Assembly: GCF_005222705.1 (NCBI RefSeq)
Contig: NZ_STGF01000007.1
Location: 227,089-291,088, forward strand
Length of the DNA: 64,000 nucleotides
Direction: 5' to 3'
Source of the DNA: Paenibacillus sp. SY21-1
Lineage (GTDB): Bacteria; Bacillota; Bacilli; Paenibacillales; Paenibacillaceae
Position 1 is the first letter of the stretch; each line of letters begins with the position of its first letter. The notes beneath the pieces are model-generated. The model did no database searches. It saw only the letters and a list, made by a program, of their open reading frames with translations, and was not told the origin of the DNA. Positions 43,087-51,775 of this stretch are shown piece after piece. The translations under genes and the position numbers were made by a program.

Positions 43087-44835
43087 CTAACGGTTAGTGC
43101 TGCCGTTCTGAAAATGCTCCAGCGCCGCACGAACCTCGGCAGCCGTATCCAGCTCCAGCAGCCTTTGCGCGAGCTCCACGCAGGCACTCCGATCCAGTTG
43201 TCTGATCGTCTGCTTCACTCGGGGCAAGGAAGCGGCGGACATGCTCCATTCGCCAAGACCAAGCCCAAGGAGCAGCGGGGATGCAAGCGGGTCGCCCGCC
43301 ATGCTGCCGCACATGCCGGTCCACTTGCCATGTCTGGCTGCGGCATCGATCACCGTACGAATCAGCTCGATAACAGCGGGATGGAAGTAGTCATATAAAT
43401 AGGCGACCTTCTCGTTCATCCGGTCAACGGCAACCGTATATTGCACCAAATCATTTGTACCGATACTGAAGAAGTCGACCTCCCTGGCCAGACGGTCCGC
43501 TATCAGCGCGGCGGACGGCACTTCAATCATAACGCCGACCTCCATAGCTGGAGGCACGCTGGCACCTTCTGCGACAAGTTGGCTGCGCGCTTCCTCGTAC
43601 AATGCTTTTGCGGCGCGCCACTCCTCCATCCCGGATATCATCGGAAACATAATTTTTACCGTGCCATAGGCCCCGGCACGAATAATTGCGCGAAGCTGCG
43701 TCAGCAGCAGCTCGCGACGATCCAGGCAAAGCCGAATCGCGCGATAACCAAGGAATGGATTCATTTCCGCAGGCAAGTCAAGATAAGGCAATTCCTTATC
43801 TCCGCCAATATCAAGCGTTCGAATGACAACGGCGTGCCCCTGCATCGTCTCCGCAACCTCGCGATAAGCAGCGTACTGCTCATCCTCAGAAGGCATCTGC
43901 TGAGCGCCCATGAACAGAAATTCTGTCCGATAAAGCCCAACCGCCTCAGCGCCTTTATCCAGCAGGCCAATCGCTTCCTGCGGCGTTCCGATGTTCGCAG
44001 CCAGCTCGACCGAGAATCCATCCTTCGTTACGGCTGGCAGCTCGGCTACAGTCAGCAGACGTTCCCGCTCCGCTGCTTCTTCAGCCTGACAGACGGCATA
44101 GTGCGCCTTCGTGTCCGCCTGAGGATGCTGCACACATTGGCCGGTAGAGCCATCTATCACAAGCTCATCCCCGTGCGATATCCCCTCAATCGCCGAGCCT
44201 GCTCCAACGACCGCCGCGATGCCTAATGAGCTGGCAAGAATCGCCGTATGCGAGGTTTTGCCGCCGATTCGAGTTACGAAGCCAAGCACAAATTGCTTAT
44301 CAAGCTGAACGGTATCCGAAGGCGTCAGGTCATCGGCAACGATAATCACTTGTTCCCTTATATCCGCCAATTGCGCTCCCTGATAGCCTACGATATGCGA
44401 GATAAGTCTCGCGCCAACATCGCGAATATCCGCCGCTCGCTCACGCATGTACTCGCTTGCCATTGCATCGAACAAGCCCGCAACCTGCTCAATAGTCCGT
44501 TTCGCCGCCGTCTCGGCTGTCCAATGCTCATTCTGAATCAGCTTCTGCATGGGCGGATAGAATGCCGGATCGCTAAGAAAGCTGATTTGTCCTTTAAGAA
44601 TAGTAGCTTTTTCTTCCCCAAGTGTCGCGGATGCCCGCTCCACAAGCAAGCCAAGCTCAGTCTGGCAATGCTCCTTCGCCTGCTCCAATCGCTCCAGCTC
44701 ACGCTGCGTATCCTCGCTTTTGTTATCCTGTATCGCTTCTGGCTTGAACGGCTTGTATACGAACGCATTGCCCACTCGGATGCCTTCGGAAACGCCAAGT
44801 CCGCTGAACCGTTCCTCAGCCTTTGCTGCTGTCAT
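43087..44835 (-). CDS. ptsI: PTS enzyme I (phosphoenolpyruvate-protein phosphotransferase)
   Basis: A 582-residue enzyme I that takes phosphate from PEP and passes it to HPr. Active His near residue 190 in GGKTSHTAILASSLG; PEP-binding segments GLYRTEFLFMG, FLGYRAIRLCLDR, IMFPMISGMEEW, FFSIGTNDLVQYT and the conserved Cys in WTGMCGSMAGDP. ATG 44835 has GGAGGGG six bases upstream; an earlier in-frame start lacks support. It is the last gene of a fructose operon rather than part of a stand-alone ptsHI operon, so it may be a dedicated paralogue or the cell's only copy. Confidence 0.94.
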   Translation of the reverse strand: MTAAKAEERFSGLGVSEGIRVGNAFVYKPFKPEAIQDNKSEDTQRELERLEQAKEHCQTELGLLVERASATLGEEKATILKGQISFLSDPAFYPPMQKLIQNEHWTAETAAKRTIEQVAGLFDAMASEYMRERAADIRDVGARLISHIVGYQGAQLADIREQVIIVADDLTPSDTVQLDKQFVLGFVTRIGGKTSHTAILASSLGIAAVVGAGSAIEGISHGDELVIDGSTGQCVQHPQADTKAHYAVCQAEEAAERERLLTVAELPAVTKDGFSVELAANIGTPQEAIGLLDKGAEAVGLYRTEFLFMGAQQMPSEDEQYAAYREVAETMQGHAVVIRTLDIGGDKELPYLDLPAEMNPFLGYRAIRLCLDRRELLLTQLRAIIRAGAYGTVKIMFPMISGMEEWRAAKALYEEARSQLVAEGASVPPAMEVGVMIEVPSAALIADRLAREVDFFSIGTNDLVQYTVAVDRMNEKVAYLYDYFHPAVIELIRTVIDAAARHGKWTGMCGSMAGDPLASPLLLGLGLGEWSMSAASLPRVKQTIRQLDRSACVELAQRLLELDTAAEVRAALEHFQNGSTNR

Positions 44836-44903
44836 AGCTTTCCCCTCCCTGCTTGCTCCTTTCATTCGAGCAATGGTATTTCCAGCCAAACGCCATTGCC
44901 TGA

Positions 44904-45176
44904 TTAAGCCTCTCCAAAACCGCTCTCTACCAGCTCCGCCAATTTTTCAACCGCTTCGCGCTCATCCGGCCCTTCCGCTACAATGACTACAACAGCGCCT
45001 TTCTCCAAGCCAAGCGTCATCAAATTCAGAATGCTCTTCGCATCTGCCGTTGTCGTTGTGCCCTCCGGTTTTAGAAGAATGGTGGACTGGAATTGTACGG
45101 CCCTCTCCGAGAATAGCTGTGCCGGACGAATATGAAAGCCTGCCTCATTTTTAATGGTTATCTTTTGCGCATACAT
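44904..45176 (-). CDS. HPr-family phosphocarrier protein in the fructose operon
   Basis: A 90-residue HPr with phosphorylated His15 in GFHIRPAQ and the regulatory serine region DAKSILNLMTLG (Ser48, equivalent to Ser46). The site around His15 differs from the usual Gram-positive GIHARPA, suggesting a specialised FHPr-like carrier. Ser48 would allow HPr kinase/CcpA control. AGGAGAGGAGAG precedes the ATG. It lies between the EIIA gene and the enzyme I gene in the same direction. Confidence 0.93.
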   Translation of the reverse strand: MYAQKITIKNEAGFHIRPAQLFSERAVQFQSTILLKPEGTTTTADAKSILNLMTLGLEKGAVVVIVAEGPDEREAVEKLAELVESGFGEA

Positions 45177-45199
45177 GGTTGCTCTCTCCTCTCCTCTAT

Positions 45200-45652
45200 T
45201 TAAATCGTTGCCAGTAATTGCTTAAGCTGCTCCGCATCTGATACAGACAGCAGACTGGAACGAAAATCGCTGTCGATCAGCTTGCGGGAAAGGGCTATCA
45301 ATATTTTCAGATGATCATTTCCTGCCGCTGCCTCTGGCACAGCAATCATGAAAACAGCCTGTACCGGCACATCATCAAGCGATTGCCAGTCAATAGGAGT
45401 AGACAGCTTGGCGAAGGCTATGCCGGCTCTCTCCACTCCTGCCGACTTTCCGTGCGGGATGGCCACCTGAAAGCCGATGCCTGTCGAGCCGGCATTCTCC
45501 CGGGTTAGAACCGCCGCTTCAAAAGCAGCTTTGTCGGTGACGACGCCCGCGGCGGCTAGACTGTCGATCAATTCGGAAATAACCGTATTTTTATCTGCTG
45601 CATCTAGCGGAATTCGGATAGCTTGTTCGTTCAAAAGCTCAAGTATATTCAT
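45200..45652 (-). CDS. PTS fructose-type EIIA
   Basis: A 150-residue EIIA of the fructose/mannitol family, with phosphorylated His67 in VAIPHGKSAGVERAG and the usual GIGFQ before it. It passes phosphate from HPr to EIIB. Encoded separately from EIIBC, 18 bp after it, with GGGAGG as ribosome site. In B. subtilis FruA carries all three domains in one chain, so the split is a difference. Confidence 0.93.
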   Translation of the reverse strand: MNILELLNEQAIRIPLDAADKNTVISELIDSLAAAGVVTDKAAFEAAVLTRENAGSTGIGFQVAIPHGKSAGVERAGIAFAKLSTPIDWQSLDDVPVQAVFMIAVPEAAAGNDHLKILIALSRKLIDSDFRSSLLSVSDAEQLKQLLATI

Positions 45653-45670
45653 GAGTAATACCTCCCAGGT

Positions 45671-47062
45671 TTATAATGATGCCTTATTCTGCTCCAGCGG
45701 CTTCTTAAGCAAACTTAGCAGAACAGCCGTAACGACCGTGCCAATGACGATCGCGAGCGCATACAGCGCCAAATGACTAACCGCATTCGGAATCGGCAGT
45801 ACGAATATGCCGCCATGAGGTGCTCTTAGCGTTGCTCCGAAAGCCATGGACAATGCGCCGGTAATGGCCGACCCGACTACGATAGACGGAATGACACGGA
45901 ATGGATCGCCGGCCGCGAAAGGAATCGCGCCTTCTGTAATGAATGAAATACCCAGTACGGATGCCGCTTTGCCCGCATCTCTTTCTTCCTTCGTAAATTT
46001 ATTCTTTGCAATCAACGTAGCCAGCCAAAGTCCAAGCGGCGGTGTCATGCCAGCGGCCATTACCGCAGCCATAGGGCCAAATACATTGCTGGCAAGCAAG
46101 CCTACCGAGAATGTATAAGCAGCTTTATTGACTGGACCACCCATATCAAAAGCCATCATCGCTCCGAGCAGCAGTCCAAGCAAAATCGCATTGGTCGTGC
46201 CAAGCGCGGTCAGCCAGTTGGTCAGGCCGTCCATAATGGCTTTTACCGGCTCGCCGATGACGTAAATCATTAACAGACCTGTCACGGCGGAAGCGATCAA
46301 CGGTATAAGCAGAATCGGCTTTAAGCCTTCCAAATTGCGGGGCAGCTTAATGTATTTTTTTAACAGCTGCGTCGTATAGCCTGCCAGAAAACCGGCCAGA
46401 ATACCTCCCAAGAAACCTGCGCCGATCGTTGAAGCGAGCATGCCGCCAATGAGTCCAGGAGCCAGGCCCGGCTTCTCGGCTATCGAAAAGGAGATAAAAC
46501 CGGCAAGAACGGGAACCATAAGGGCAAATGCCGAGCTGCCCCCAATATTCATCAGCGCTGCGGCAAATGTGCCTTCTACTTTGAAAGCCTCAATGCCGAA
46601 CATAAAAGAAATGGCAATAAGCAGTCCGCCTGCAACAACGAGCGGGAGCATATGGGAAACGCCAGTCATCAGATGCTTATAGGGGCCAGAGCGAGCTGCG
46701 CTGCGCTCAGCCTTGGATTGTTCAACGCGTTTGGCGTAATCGCCTGACGGTGCGGCAGCCTCTTTGGAGAGCGCTTCGTCCAACAAGCCTGCCGGATTTT
46801 TGATAGCCTGCGCTACAGGGACTCTGACCACAGGCTTGCCTGCAAAACGAGACTCCAGCACATCCGTATCCGCCGCTACAATAATGGCATGAGCTTCGGC
46901 AATTTCCTGATCGGATAGCTCATTCTCAACGCCAACCGCGCCCCTTGTTTCAACTTTAAGCGGAATATCCTTATCCTTGGCTGCTTTAATCAACGATTCA
47001 GCTGCCATATACGTGTGCGCAACTCCGGTTGGACAAGCCGTTACCGCAAGTATTTTTTTCAT
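45671..47062 (-). CDS. fruA: PTS fructose-specific EIIBC
   Basis: A 463-residue membrane permease. The EIIB domain (1-100) has phosphorylated Cys10 in [19 protein letters not shown]. The EIIC domain (about 125-455) has eight to ten hydrophobic segments, including [32 protein letters not shown] and [20 protein letters not shown], the family substrate region. It imports fructose as fructose-1-phosphate, which FruK then uses. AAAGGAGG precedes the ATG. Confidence 0.95.
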   Translation of the reverse strand: MKKILAVTACPTGVAHTYMAAESLIKAAKDKDIPLKVETRGAVGVENELSDQEIAEAHAIIVAADTDVLESRFAGKPVVRVPVAQAIKNPAGLLDEALSKEAAAPSGDYAKRVEQSKAERSAARSGPYKHLMTGVSHMLPLVVAGGLLIAISFMFGIEAFKVEGTFAAALMNIGGSSAFALMVPVLAGFISFSIAEKPGLAPGLIGGMLASTIGAGFLGGILAGFLAGYTTQLLKKYIKLPRNLEGLKPILLIPLIASAVTGLLMIYVIGEPVKAIMDGLTNWLTALGTTNAILLGLLLGAMMAFDMGGPVNKAAYTFSVGLLASNVFGPMAAVMAAGMTPPLGLWLATLIAKNKFTKEERDAGKAASVLGISFITEGAIPFAAGDPFRVIPSIVVGSAITGALSMAFGATLRAPHGGIFVLPIPNAVSHLALYALAIVIGTVVTAVLLSLLKKPLEQNKASL

Positions 47063-47100
47063 AAGCCTTGGCCTCCTTTAAATGATTGCATCATCGAATG

Positions 47101-48045
47101 CTATAGCCGGGAAATGCTTACTCGGTCAATCGACTCTTGTACCTCTGACAGCGAACATACCTCCGTCCCCGGTTTGGAAGCGGTTACTGTGCCAGCTGCA
47201 GAGGTCCACTTGGCCATGTCCTCGAAGGACTTGCCCGTGAGCAAGCTATAAGCCAGTGCGGCAACCATGGAATCGCCTGCACCTACCGTGCTCATTGGCG
47301 TAATCGGGAACGGGCTCGCCCTCACAGCTTCGTGCTTGCCGACAAGCAAGGAGCCCTCCGCCCCCATTGAAACGAGTACATAACGGATGCCTCGTTCCAT
47401 AAGCGTGCGTGCTGCGGCAATGGTATCCGACATGGTATCCAGCTTGCGGCCAATCAACGCTTCAAGCTCATGTATATTGGGCTTGATCGCAAGCGGAGCA
47501 GCATCGATGCCTGCGGCAAGCGCCTCGCTATCCGCATCGAGAAGCGTGTGTGCCCCTTGCTCGCGTGCCAGCCTCGTTAGCGTTCTATAATAGTCGGGAG
47601 GCGCGCCCGGCGGCAGGCTTCCAGCCAGAACAACCAATGAAGCGCCGGCCACGCTTGAGCTGAATTGCCGTTGAAACCGCTCCAGCAAAGCGGCATCCGT
47701 ATAAAAACCAGGCTCGTTAAGCTCTGTCGTTCGTTTCGTTGATTCGTCTACCATTTTCAAATTGACTCGCGTATCTCCTGCCGCCTCAAGGAAATCGGCA
47801 TGGATGTCCAGCTGCTTCAGCTTGTCGCGGACGATTTGTCCTTGGTAGCCTGCCGCAATGCCGATTGCGCTTACCTGTACATCGAAGGTTCGCAGCACCT
47901 TCGCCACATTGATCCCTTTGCCTCCGGCATCCGTGCGCTGCTCCTTGATTCGGTTGAGACCGCCATATTCGAATTGCTCGACCGTTACGGTTTTGTCGAT
48001 TGCAGGATTTAACGTGACGGTGACGATTCGGCCCTTCTCCTTCAT
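47101..48045 (-). CDS. fruK: 1-phosphofructokinase
   Basis: A 314-residue PfkB-family kinase making fructose-1,6-bisphosphate from fructose-1-phosphate. It has VTLNPAIDKTVTV, AGGKGINVAKVL, LVVLAGSLPPGAPPDYY, and the catalytic loop STVGAGDSMVAALAYSL. The ATG overlaps the fruR stop by 4 bp, with GGAGG upstream. Second gene of the operon. Confidence 0.95.
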   Translation of the reverse strand: MKEKGRIVTVTLNPAIDKTVTVEQFEYGGLNRIKEQRTDAGGKGINVAKVLRTFDVQVSAIGIAAGYQGQIVRDKLKQLDIHADFLEAAGDTRVNLKMVDESTKRTTELNEPGFYTDAALLERFQRQFSSSVAGASLVVLAGSLPPGAPPDYYRTLTRLAREQGAHTLLDADSEALAAGIDAAPLAIKPNIHELEALIGRKLDTMSDTIAAARTLMERGIRYVLVSMGAEGSLLVGKHEAVRASPFPITPMSTVGAGDSMVAALAYSLLTGKSFEDMAKWTSAAGTVTASKPGTEVCSLSEVQESIDRVSISRL

Positions 48046-48830
48046 TCCCCTGCACCTCCCGCGCGAGTCAGCATGACCGTAACGCCTGCTTCTTCAAATG
48101 TCTGAACCATCGTTTTGTCAGCCTCGCCATCCGTTACCAGCGTCGTGACATCCTCCATTCCGCCAAATTGTATAAATGAAACTTTGCCGAATTTGCTATG
48201 ATCCGCCAGCAGCACCACTTGCTGAGCCGATGCAATCATTCGTCGCTTCGTAGCAGCTTCAAGGATGTTGGGGGTCGTGAGTCCGTTCTGTTCATCAAAG
48301 CCGTTCGTTGCCAAAAACAGCTTATCCACGCGAACCGAGGAAATCGTATTTTCGGCAAAAGGGCCAACCATTGCGAGCGTTTCAGGTCGGAGCGTCCCGC
48401 CTGTCAGCAGCAGCTCTATACTTCTCTCATTGGCCAATTCCTGTGCAACCATGACTGAATTCGTCACAACCGTCAGCTTCTGGAACGATTTGAGCAGCTT
48501 TGCCAGATGATACGTCGTCGTGCCCGAGTCCAGCATGATCGTATCGCCCTCCCGTATGAGAGCCAACGCCGCCTGTGCGATGTCAATCTTCTGCTGCTGG
48601 AACCGATCCTCCTTCTCGATAAAAGAAGGCTCGCTCGTAGCATCCTGCAGTACGGCAACCGCTCCGCCATGTGTCCGCTGAAGCAATCCCTGCTCCTCCA
48701 TATCCTTTAAGTCGCGGCGCACCGTCGAATCCGATACTTGAAAGTGTCCGGCAAGCTCCTGAACCGAAGCTCTCCCTTTCGCTTGAACATAATCCGCTAT
48801 TTTCCGTTTGCGTTCTTCCTCAAACAACAT
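48042..48830 (-). CDS. fruR: DeoR-family fructose operon regulator
   Basis: A 262-residue regulator: helix-turn-helix ASVQELAGHFQVSDSTVRRDLKDMEEQGLLQRTHGGA, then the sugar-phosphate domain IMLDSGTTTYHLAKLL, LTVVTNSVMVAQELA, LLTGGTLRPETLAMVGP, QQVVLLADHSKFG. ATG 48830 has AAGGAGG nine bases upstream; the open frame continues 20 codons more without support. First gene of the fru operon; it probably represses its own promoter until fructose-1-phosphate appears. Several TGATCA/ATGATC sequences around the promoter are candidate sites. Confidence 0.92.
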   Translation of the reverse strand: MLFEEERKRKIADYVQAKGRASVQELAGHFQVSDSTVRRDLKDMEEQGLLQRTHGGAVAVLQDATSEPSFIEKEDRFQQQKIDIAQAALALIREGDTIMLDSGTTTYHLAKLLKSFQKLTVVTNSVMVAQELANERSIELLLTGGTLRPETLAMVGPFAENTISSVRVDKLFLATNGFDEQNGLTTPNILEAATKRRMIASAQQVVLLADHSKFGKVSFIQFGGMEDVTTLVTDGEADKTMVQTFEEAGVTVMLTRAGGAGE

Positions 48831-48936
48831 CGTGCTTCTCCTCCTTGCCTTACGCTCGTTCTTTCTTTCGCCATGCTCATTTATGATCAATTCATTCGAA
48901 TGTGTCCAAAAACATAATCATTTGTTCTTATTTGTG

Positions 48937-48974
48937 ATTATATATGACTGTTTTTATTTTGTAAAGCGTTTTCT
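48937..48974 (-). promoter_or_regulatory. fru operon promoter with overlapping cre-like site
   Basis: On the minus strand TTTACA (48965-48960), 17-nt spacer, TATAAT (48942-48937). AGAAAACGCTTTACA (48974-48960) resembles a CcpA cre site and overlaps the -35 box. TTGATCAA (48975-48982), TATGATCG (48984-48991) and ATGATCAA (48883-48890) flank the promoter. Confidence 0.75.
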
Positions 48975-49078
48975 TTGATCAAGTATGATCGTTTATGAAT
49001 GATTTGCAATCAAATGAGCACAAGTTCTCCTTTTTCCTATAACCGCATAGAAGCAGCATGCCCCATCCGCCTACACGA

Positions 49079-49123
49079 ATAATCAAAAAAAGAAACCCAG
49101 CGTCATAGGAATGACCGGGTTTC
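49079..49123 (-). terminator. Intrinsic terminator upstream of the fru operon
   Basis: The minus strand reads GAAACCCGGTCAT-tcct-ATGACGCTGGGTTTC followed by TTTTTTTG. It would stop leftward transcripts from the SUKH gene or the transposase fragment. Confidence 0.88.
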
Positions 49124-49164
49124 CTTATCCATGCTAGATCTGGATTGCACTTATCGCCTTCTGT

Positions 49165-49269
49165 CGTGCGACTTCCTATTTTTGACGGACGTCCTGTTAG
49201 ATAGGGCGGAAATATGTCCTTAATTGTTTCCCGCTGTTCATCGTTTATTTCGTACCGTCTTGGAATCAT
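49165..49269 (-). pseudogene. IS5-family transposase, N-terminal fragment
   Basis: About 35 codons beginning MIPRRYEINDEQRETIKD, then IFPPYLTGRPSKIGSR, match the start of IS5-type (IS1031/IS427-like) transposases. The expected next block (ILWIARSGAPWRDLP) is absent: the frame runs into unrelated residues and then through a terminator hairpin. No terminal inverted repeats could be identified, so this is a relic of a deleted insertion sequence. Confidence 0.75.
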
Positions 49270-49330
49270 GTTCGTTACTCCATTCGTTTTTCTCGAATCA
49301 TATCACATTTTTTTTGTTTTCAGACACGTC

Positions 49331-49825
49331 CTAATTCATCCTTTGCAAGGATTTCAAAAAATCTTCAAAGCAATCAGCCACGATATTAGGCTCATAGCGA
49401 AGAATATATTGAGCTTCATCTAGTCTTTCTTCCCAGACTTCGCCTATGTTTATGATCCTTGGTTCATTATTTGTGACCATGCTGTAGTCAAAATAATACC
49501 CTGTTCCGAATGGATCTGTTCCAAAACATATCAAATGTTTTGGAAAATTATTATTCAATCGGTATTGAAAGATTTCTAAAATATTTGAGGAATCTTCAAG
49601 AGAAAGGCTAAACAGGTGCGAAAACGTTAATGTCCCACCTTCTTTTAAGTTAACCAGTTGCTTATTTGGACGGCCTCCGTTATATTCCAGTACAGTCTCC
49701 ACATAAGATGCAGGGAAGGTGATATTTAAAATTGCTTCAATGGATCTTACTTGCTCCATTGTCACGCTATGATGATTATCGCAACCCCAGAATAATCCAT
49801 ATTTATCCTCCTTAATAAGAATCAC
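49331..49825 (-). CDS. SMI1/KNR4 (SUKH) family protein
   Basis: A 164-residue SUKH-fold protein: MEQVRSIEAILNITFPASYVETVLEYNGGRP is the hallmark start, and the later LICFGTDPFGTGYYFDY and INIGEVWEERLDE correspond to the two further conserved strands. SUKH proteins in bacteria are often immunity proteins against contact-dependent or polymorphic toxins; no toxin gene is visible nearby. The frame opens with GTG at 49825 with a poor ribosome site. A near-perfect AAGGAGG lies a few codons inside, but its ATG is out of frame, so the true start or an early frameshift is unresolved. AT-rich surroundings and the transposase fragment suggest transfer. Confidence 0.78.
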   Translation of the reverse strand: MILIKEDKYGLFWGCDNHHSVTMEQVRSIEAILNITFPASYVETVLEYNGGRPNKQLVNLKEGGTLTFSHLFSLSLEDSSNILEIFQYRLNNNFPKHLICFGTDPFGTGYYFDYSMVTNNEPRIINIGEVWEERLDEAQYILRYEPNIVADCFEDFLKSLQRMN

Positions 49826-50300
49826 CTTCTTTTTTGTTCGATAGAAAGCACGAATTACTCCTATGCAATCATCAGTGCCTGACCGCTTATATCGACAAAA
49901 TCAAGCTCCCCCGAGCATCTACACAACCGACTAGTGCAGCATGAAGCGGTCATTCCTGAGAAAGCGGCGGTTAACGTAGCGAAGAAAAATGATCGTACGC
50001 AGATGGAGGGGCTTGTCCATGAGTAAATATTCGATAAAAATGTCTATCTTACAACTAACAATAGAGCACAAACAACGGTTAGGAGATATTGCTGATAAAC
50101 CACAATATTAATTCCGTATACTTGTGTATTTTGTCGGAATTGTAGTTGTTCTTTTTCAGTCGCTTACTTGGAATGACATCCTTTTTATTCAAGCGGGGGC
50201 ACAGCATAGAAAAACAGATCGAACTAGAAAAAATAACAGAAGCGATGAAACAAGACAAAGATCACCGAAAGGATAAAAAAAAGAGAGAGCAAACTCTCTC
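49826..50300. other. Gene-poor AT-rich stretch with coding debris
   Basis: No convincing full gene. On the plus strand an open segment without a start (about 49889-50026) ends HEAVIPEKAAVNVAKK, then NDRTQMEGLVHE-stop, and looks like the tail of a lost gene I cannot name. Overlapping its end, ATG 50019 with GGAGG upstream opens a 30-codon frame (MSKYSIKMSILQL...) to 50111. A TTG-initiated frame at 50146 runs into the terminator at 50276 and is not credible. Confidence 0.4.
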
Positions 50301-50303
50301 TCA
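50276..50303 (-). terminator. Intrinsic terminator of the 94-residue gene
   Basis: The minus strand reads GAGAGAGAG-TTTG-CTCTCTC followed by TTTTTTTTA, beginning at the stop codon. Confidence 0.85.
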
Positions 50304-50585
50304 CCAGCTTTGCCTTCCATACGTTTTGTGGTCGTGAGGAACCGGCTTGAAGTAAGCCTCGTCCCAAAGTACACGCTTCATCTTGCGTCTAAACGCTCTC
50401 TGAGTGATCATGCGAATAAATTTGCATTCCCCTCCATAAAACCACTTCGTCAAGCGATGATGGCGATAATCTCTCAGCTTCTCCATTCTTGGGTTTGTGG
50501 ACACCAAGCTTTTGCTCCTGCCCCTAGCCTCCCGAATCTCTTGCTGTTTTTGCTCCCATGCCATCACTTCATCACGATTAAACAC
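50301..50585 (-). CDS. Small basic protein of unknown function
   Basis: A 94-residue protein starting at GTG with GGGGAT a few bases upstream and followed at once by a good terminator, which supports it being a real gene. The first half is polar (WEQKQQEIREARGRSKS). The second is rich in Arg/His/Trp (LRDYRHHRLTKWFYGGE, and later KPVPHDHKTYGRQSW). It resembles uncharacterised Paenibacillus proteins by eye, but I cannot assign a family. A nucleic-acid-binding role would suit the composition; that is a guess. Confidence 0.6.
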   Translation of the reverse strand: MFNRDEVMAWEQKQQEIREARGRSKSLVSTNPRMEKLRDYRHHRLTKWFYGGECKFIRMITQRAFRRKMKRVLWDEAYFKPVPHDHKTYGRQSW

Positions 50586-50912
50586 TTACATCCCCGGCAC
50601 TTCCAGCAGATTTGCCTAATCAGGCAGCAAGGAACGTACCTAGAGATCGATCATAAAAGGTTTCAAAATCATATTCTCCACCTCTTTACCCATAATTGAT
50701 TCCATATTACAACAATTCCAGAAGATTGGGAACCGCCACAACCAAGATTCCCTTGATTTCTTGCATCTACAAGCTGCCCAAACTAGAATATAGGGAGCAA
50801 TTCCCATTCATCGAAAATGAATGCTCCTACATCTGATCGTTACACTCTGGTAGCAAGAATACCAAGAATTATCAAACATGTACGCTTTAACATTTACAAA
50901 AGAGGTGAAAAA
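50586..50912. other. Intergenic region, nothing assigned
   Basis: About 330 bp between divergent genes. Apart from a weak GGGAA/TTCCC repeat near 50739-50762 and AT-rich tracts that may hold promoters, I see no RNA gene or clear operator. The frame of the HEAT-repeat gene is open from 50817, but the ribosome site favours a later start. Confidence 0.4.
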
Positions 50913-51764
50913 TTGGCCTTATTTGTTCATTTTGCTCCCGAATCCGCCATTAAATCGATCCGTCGCAGCGGAATCAAAAAAAGTCGCATTCATTATCATG
51001 ACACGAACACCGGCGTTTTCTGCATGCCCGTTATGGATAACTATTATGCAGTCCATCAGTGGCTGCGCGAGCTCAAACGATTCACCAAAAAAAACATGAC
51101 AGCCGTCTATTTCCGTATAGATGATCATGAGCAGGTATATTATGGTGCCTACTACCAAAAGCATCACCTCGGAACCGCCGTACAAGCGGCAAACAGCTTT
51201 ATGCAATTGAATGATAAGCTTGGCTTTCAGACAATCGTTCCGCGCAATATTACCGCTACAGAAATTACGAGAATTCGCCCCGTCTCACAAATCCTCGGCT
51301 GGCGTTTCTCACCCATGTCGAAGGGCCGCACTCCGTGTCTTTGTCCGGGTTGCCTGGGGAGAGGCGACTACAAGGTGAATCATCTCGTCTTAAGCCGATA
51401 TGAGCAATTACTTGCCAAGCTGCAAAGCTCTGACCTAAATGAGCAAATGAACGCATTATCCAGCATTGCAGATCTTAAATCCGACAACCCGCAGCGGATC
51501 AAAAACTATGAACCGCTCCTACACTTCCAGCACGCGGCGCATCCTGAGCTTGTAATCCGCTTTATCAACGCCATTGCCCGGTTTCGCAATCAGACAGCAT
51601 GGCGTGCGTTGATCACTGCACTGGAACATCCCCATTCAGAAGTCAAAGCCGCAAGTGCGTGGGAAATGCTTGGTTGGAAACATGATGAGGCTGTCCCCTT
51701 ACTCCTACCATACAAGCACATCGATGAGATTGCTAAAGCTATTGAAGATTTCGAATCTTGTTAA
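50913..51764 (+). CDS. HEAT-repeat protein with possible ART-like N-terminal domain
   Basis: A 283-residue protein. I chose TTG at 50913 because GAGGTG lies five bases upstream; an ATG 32 codons earlier lacks a ribosome site. Residues 1-130 (LFVHFAPESAIKSIRRSGI..., NTGVFCMPVMDNYYAVHQWLRELKR, AVYFRIDD) have the VHF-x-P-x(n)-I-x-x-x-GI opening seen in DarT/DUF4433-like ADP-ribosyltransferase folds. A cysteine cluster (PCLCPGCLGRGDYK, about 145-158) and C-terminal HEAT repeats (about 170-275; MNALSSIADLKSD, WRALITALEHPHSEVKAASAWEMLG) follow. Similar proteins occur in many bacteria without known function. Enzyme activity is speculative. Confidence 0.7.
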   Translation: MALFVHFAPESAIKSIRRSGIKKSRIHYHDTNTGVFCMPVMDNYYAVHQWLRELKRFTKKNMTAVYFRIDDHEQVYYGAYYQKHHLGTAVQAANSFMQLNDKLGFQTIVPRNITATEITRIRPVSQILGWRFSPMSKGRTPCLCPGCLGRGDYKVNHLVLSRYEQLLAKLQSSDLNEQMNALSSIADLKSDNPQRIKNYEPLLHFQHAAHPELVIRFINAIARFRNQTAWRALITALEHPHSEVKAASAWEMLGWKHDEAVPLLLPYKHIDEIAKAIEDFESC

Positions 51765-51775
51765 ATCCTGATTTT

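Noticed and set aside
48979..49269. A 96-residue protein
   Set aside because: Only the first ~35 residues are transposase-like; the rest runs through a strong terminator hairpin. Recorded as a pseudogene fragment.
50146..50337. Plus-strand 63-residue frame
   Set aside because: TTG start without a ribosome site, and it crosses the terminator and the end of the opposite 94-residue gene.
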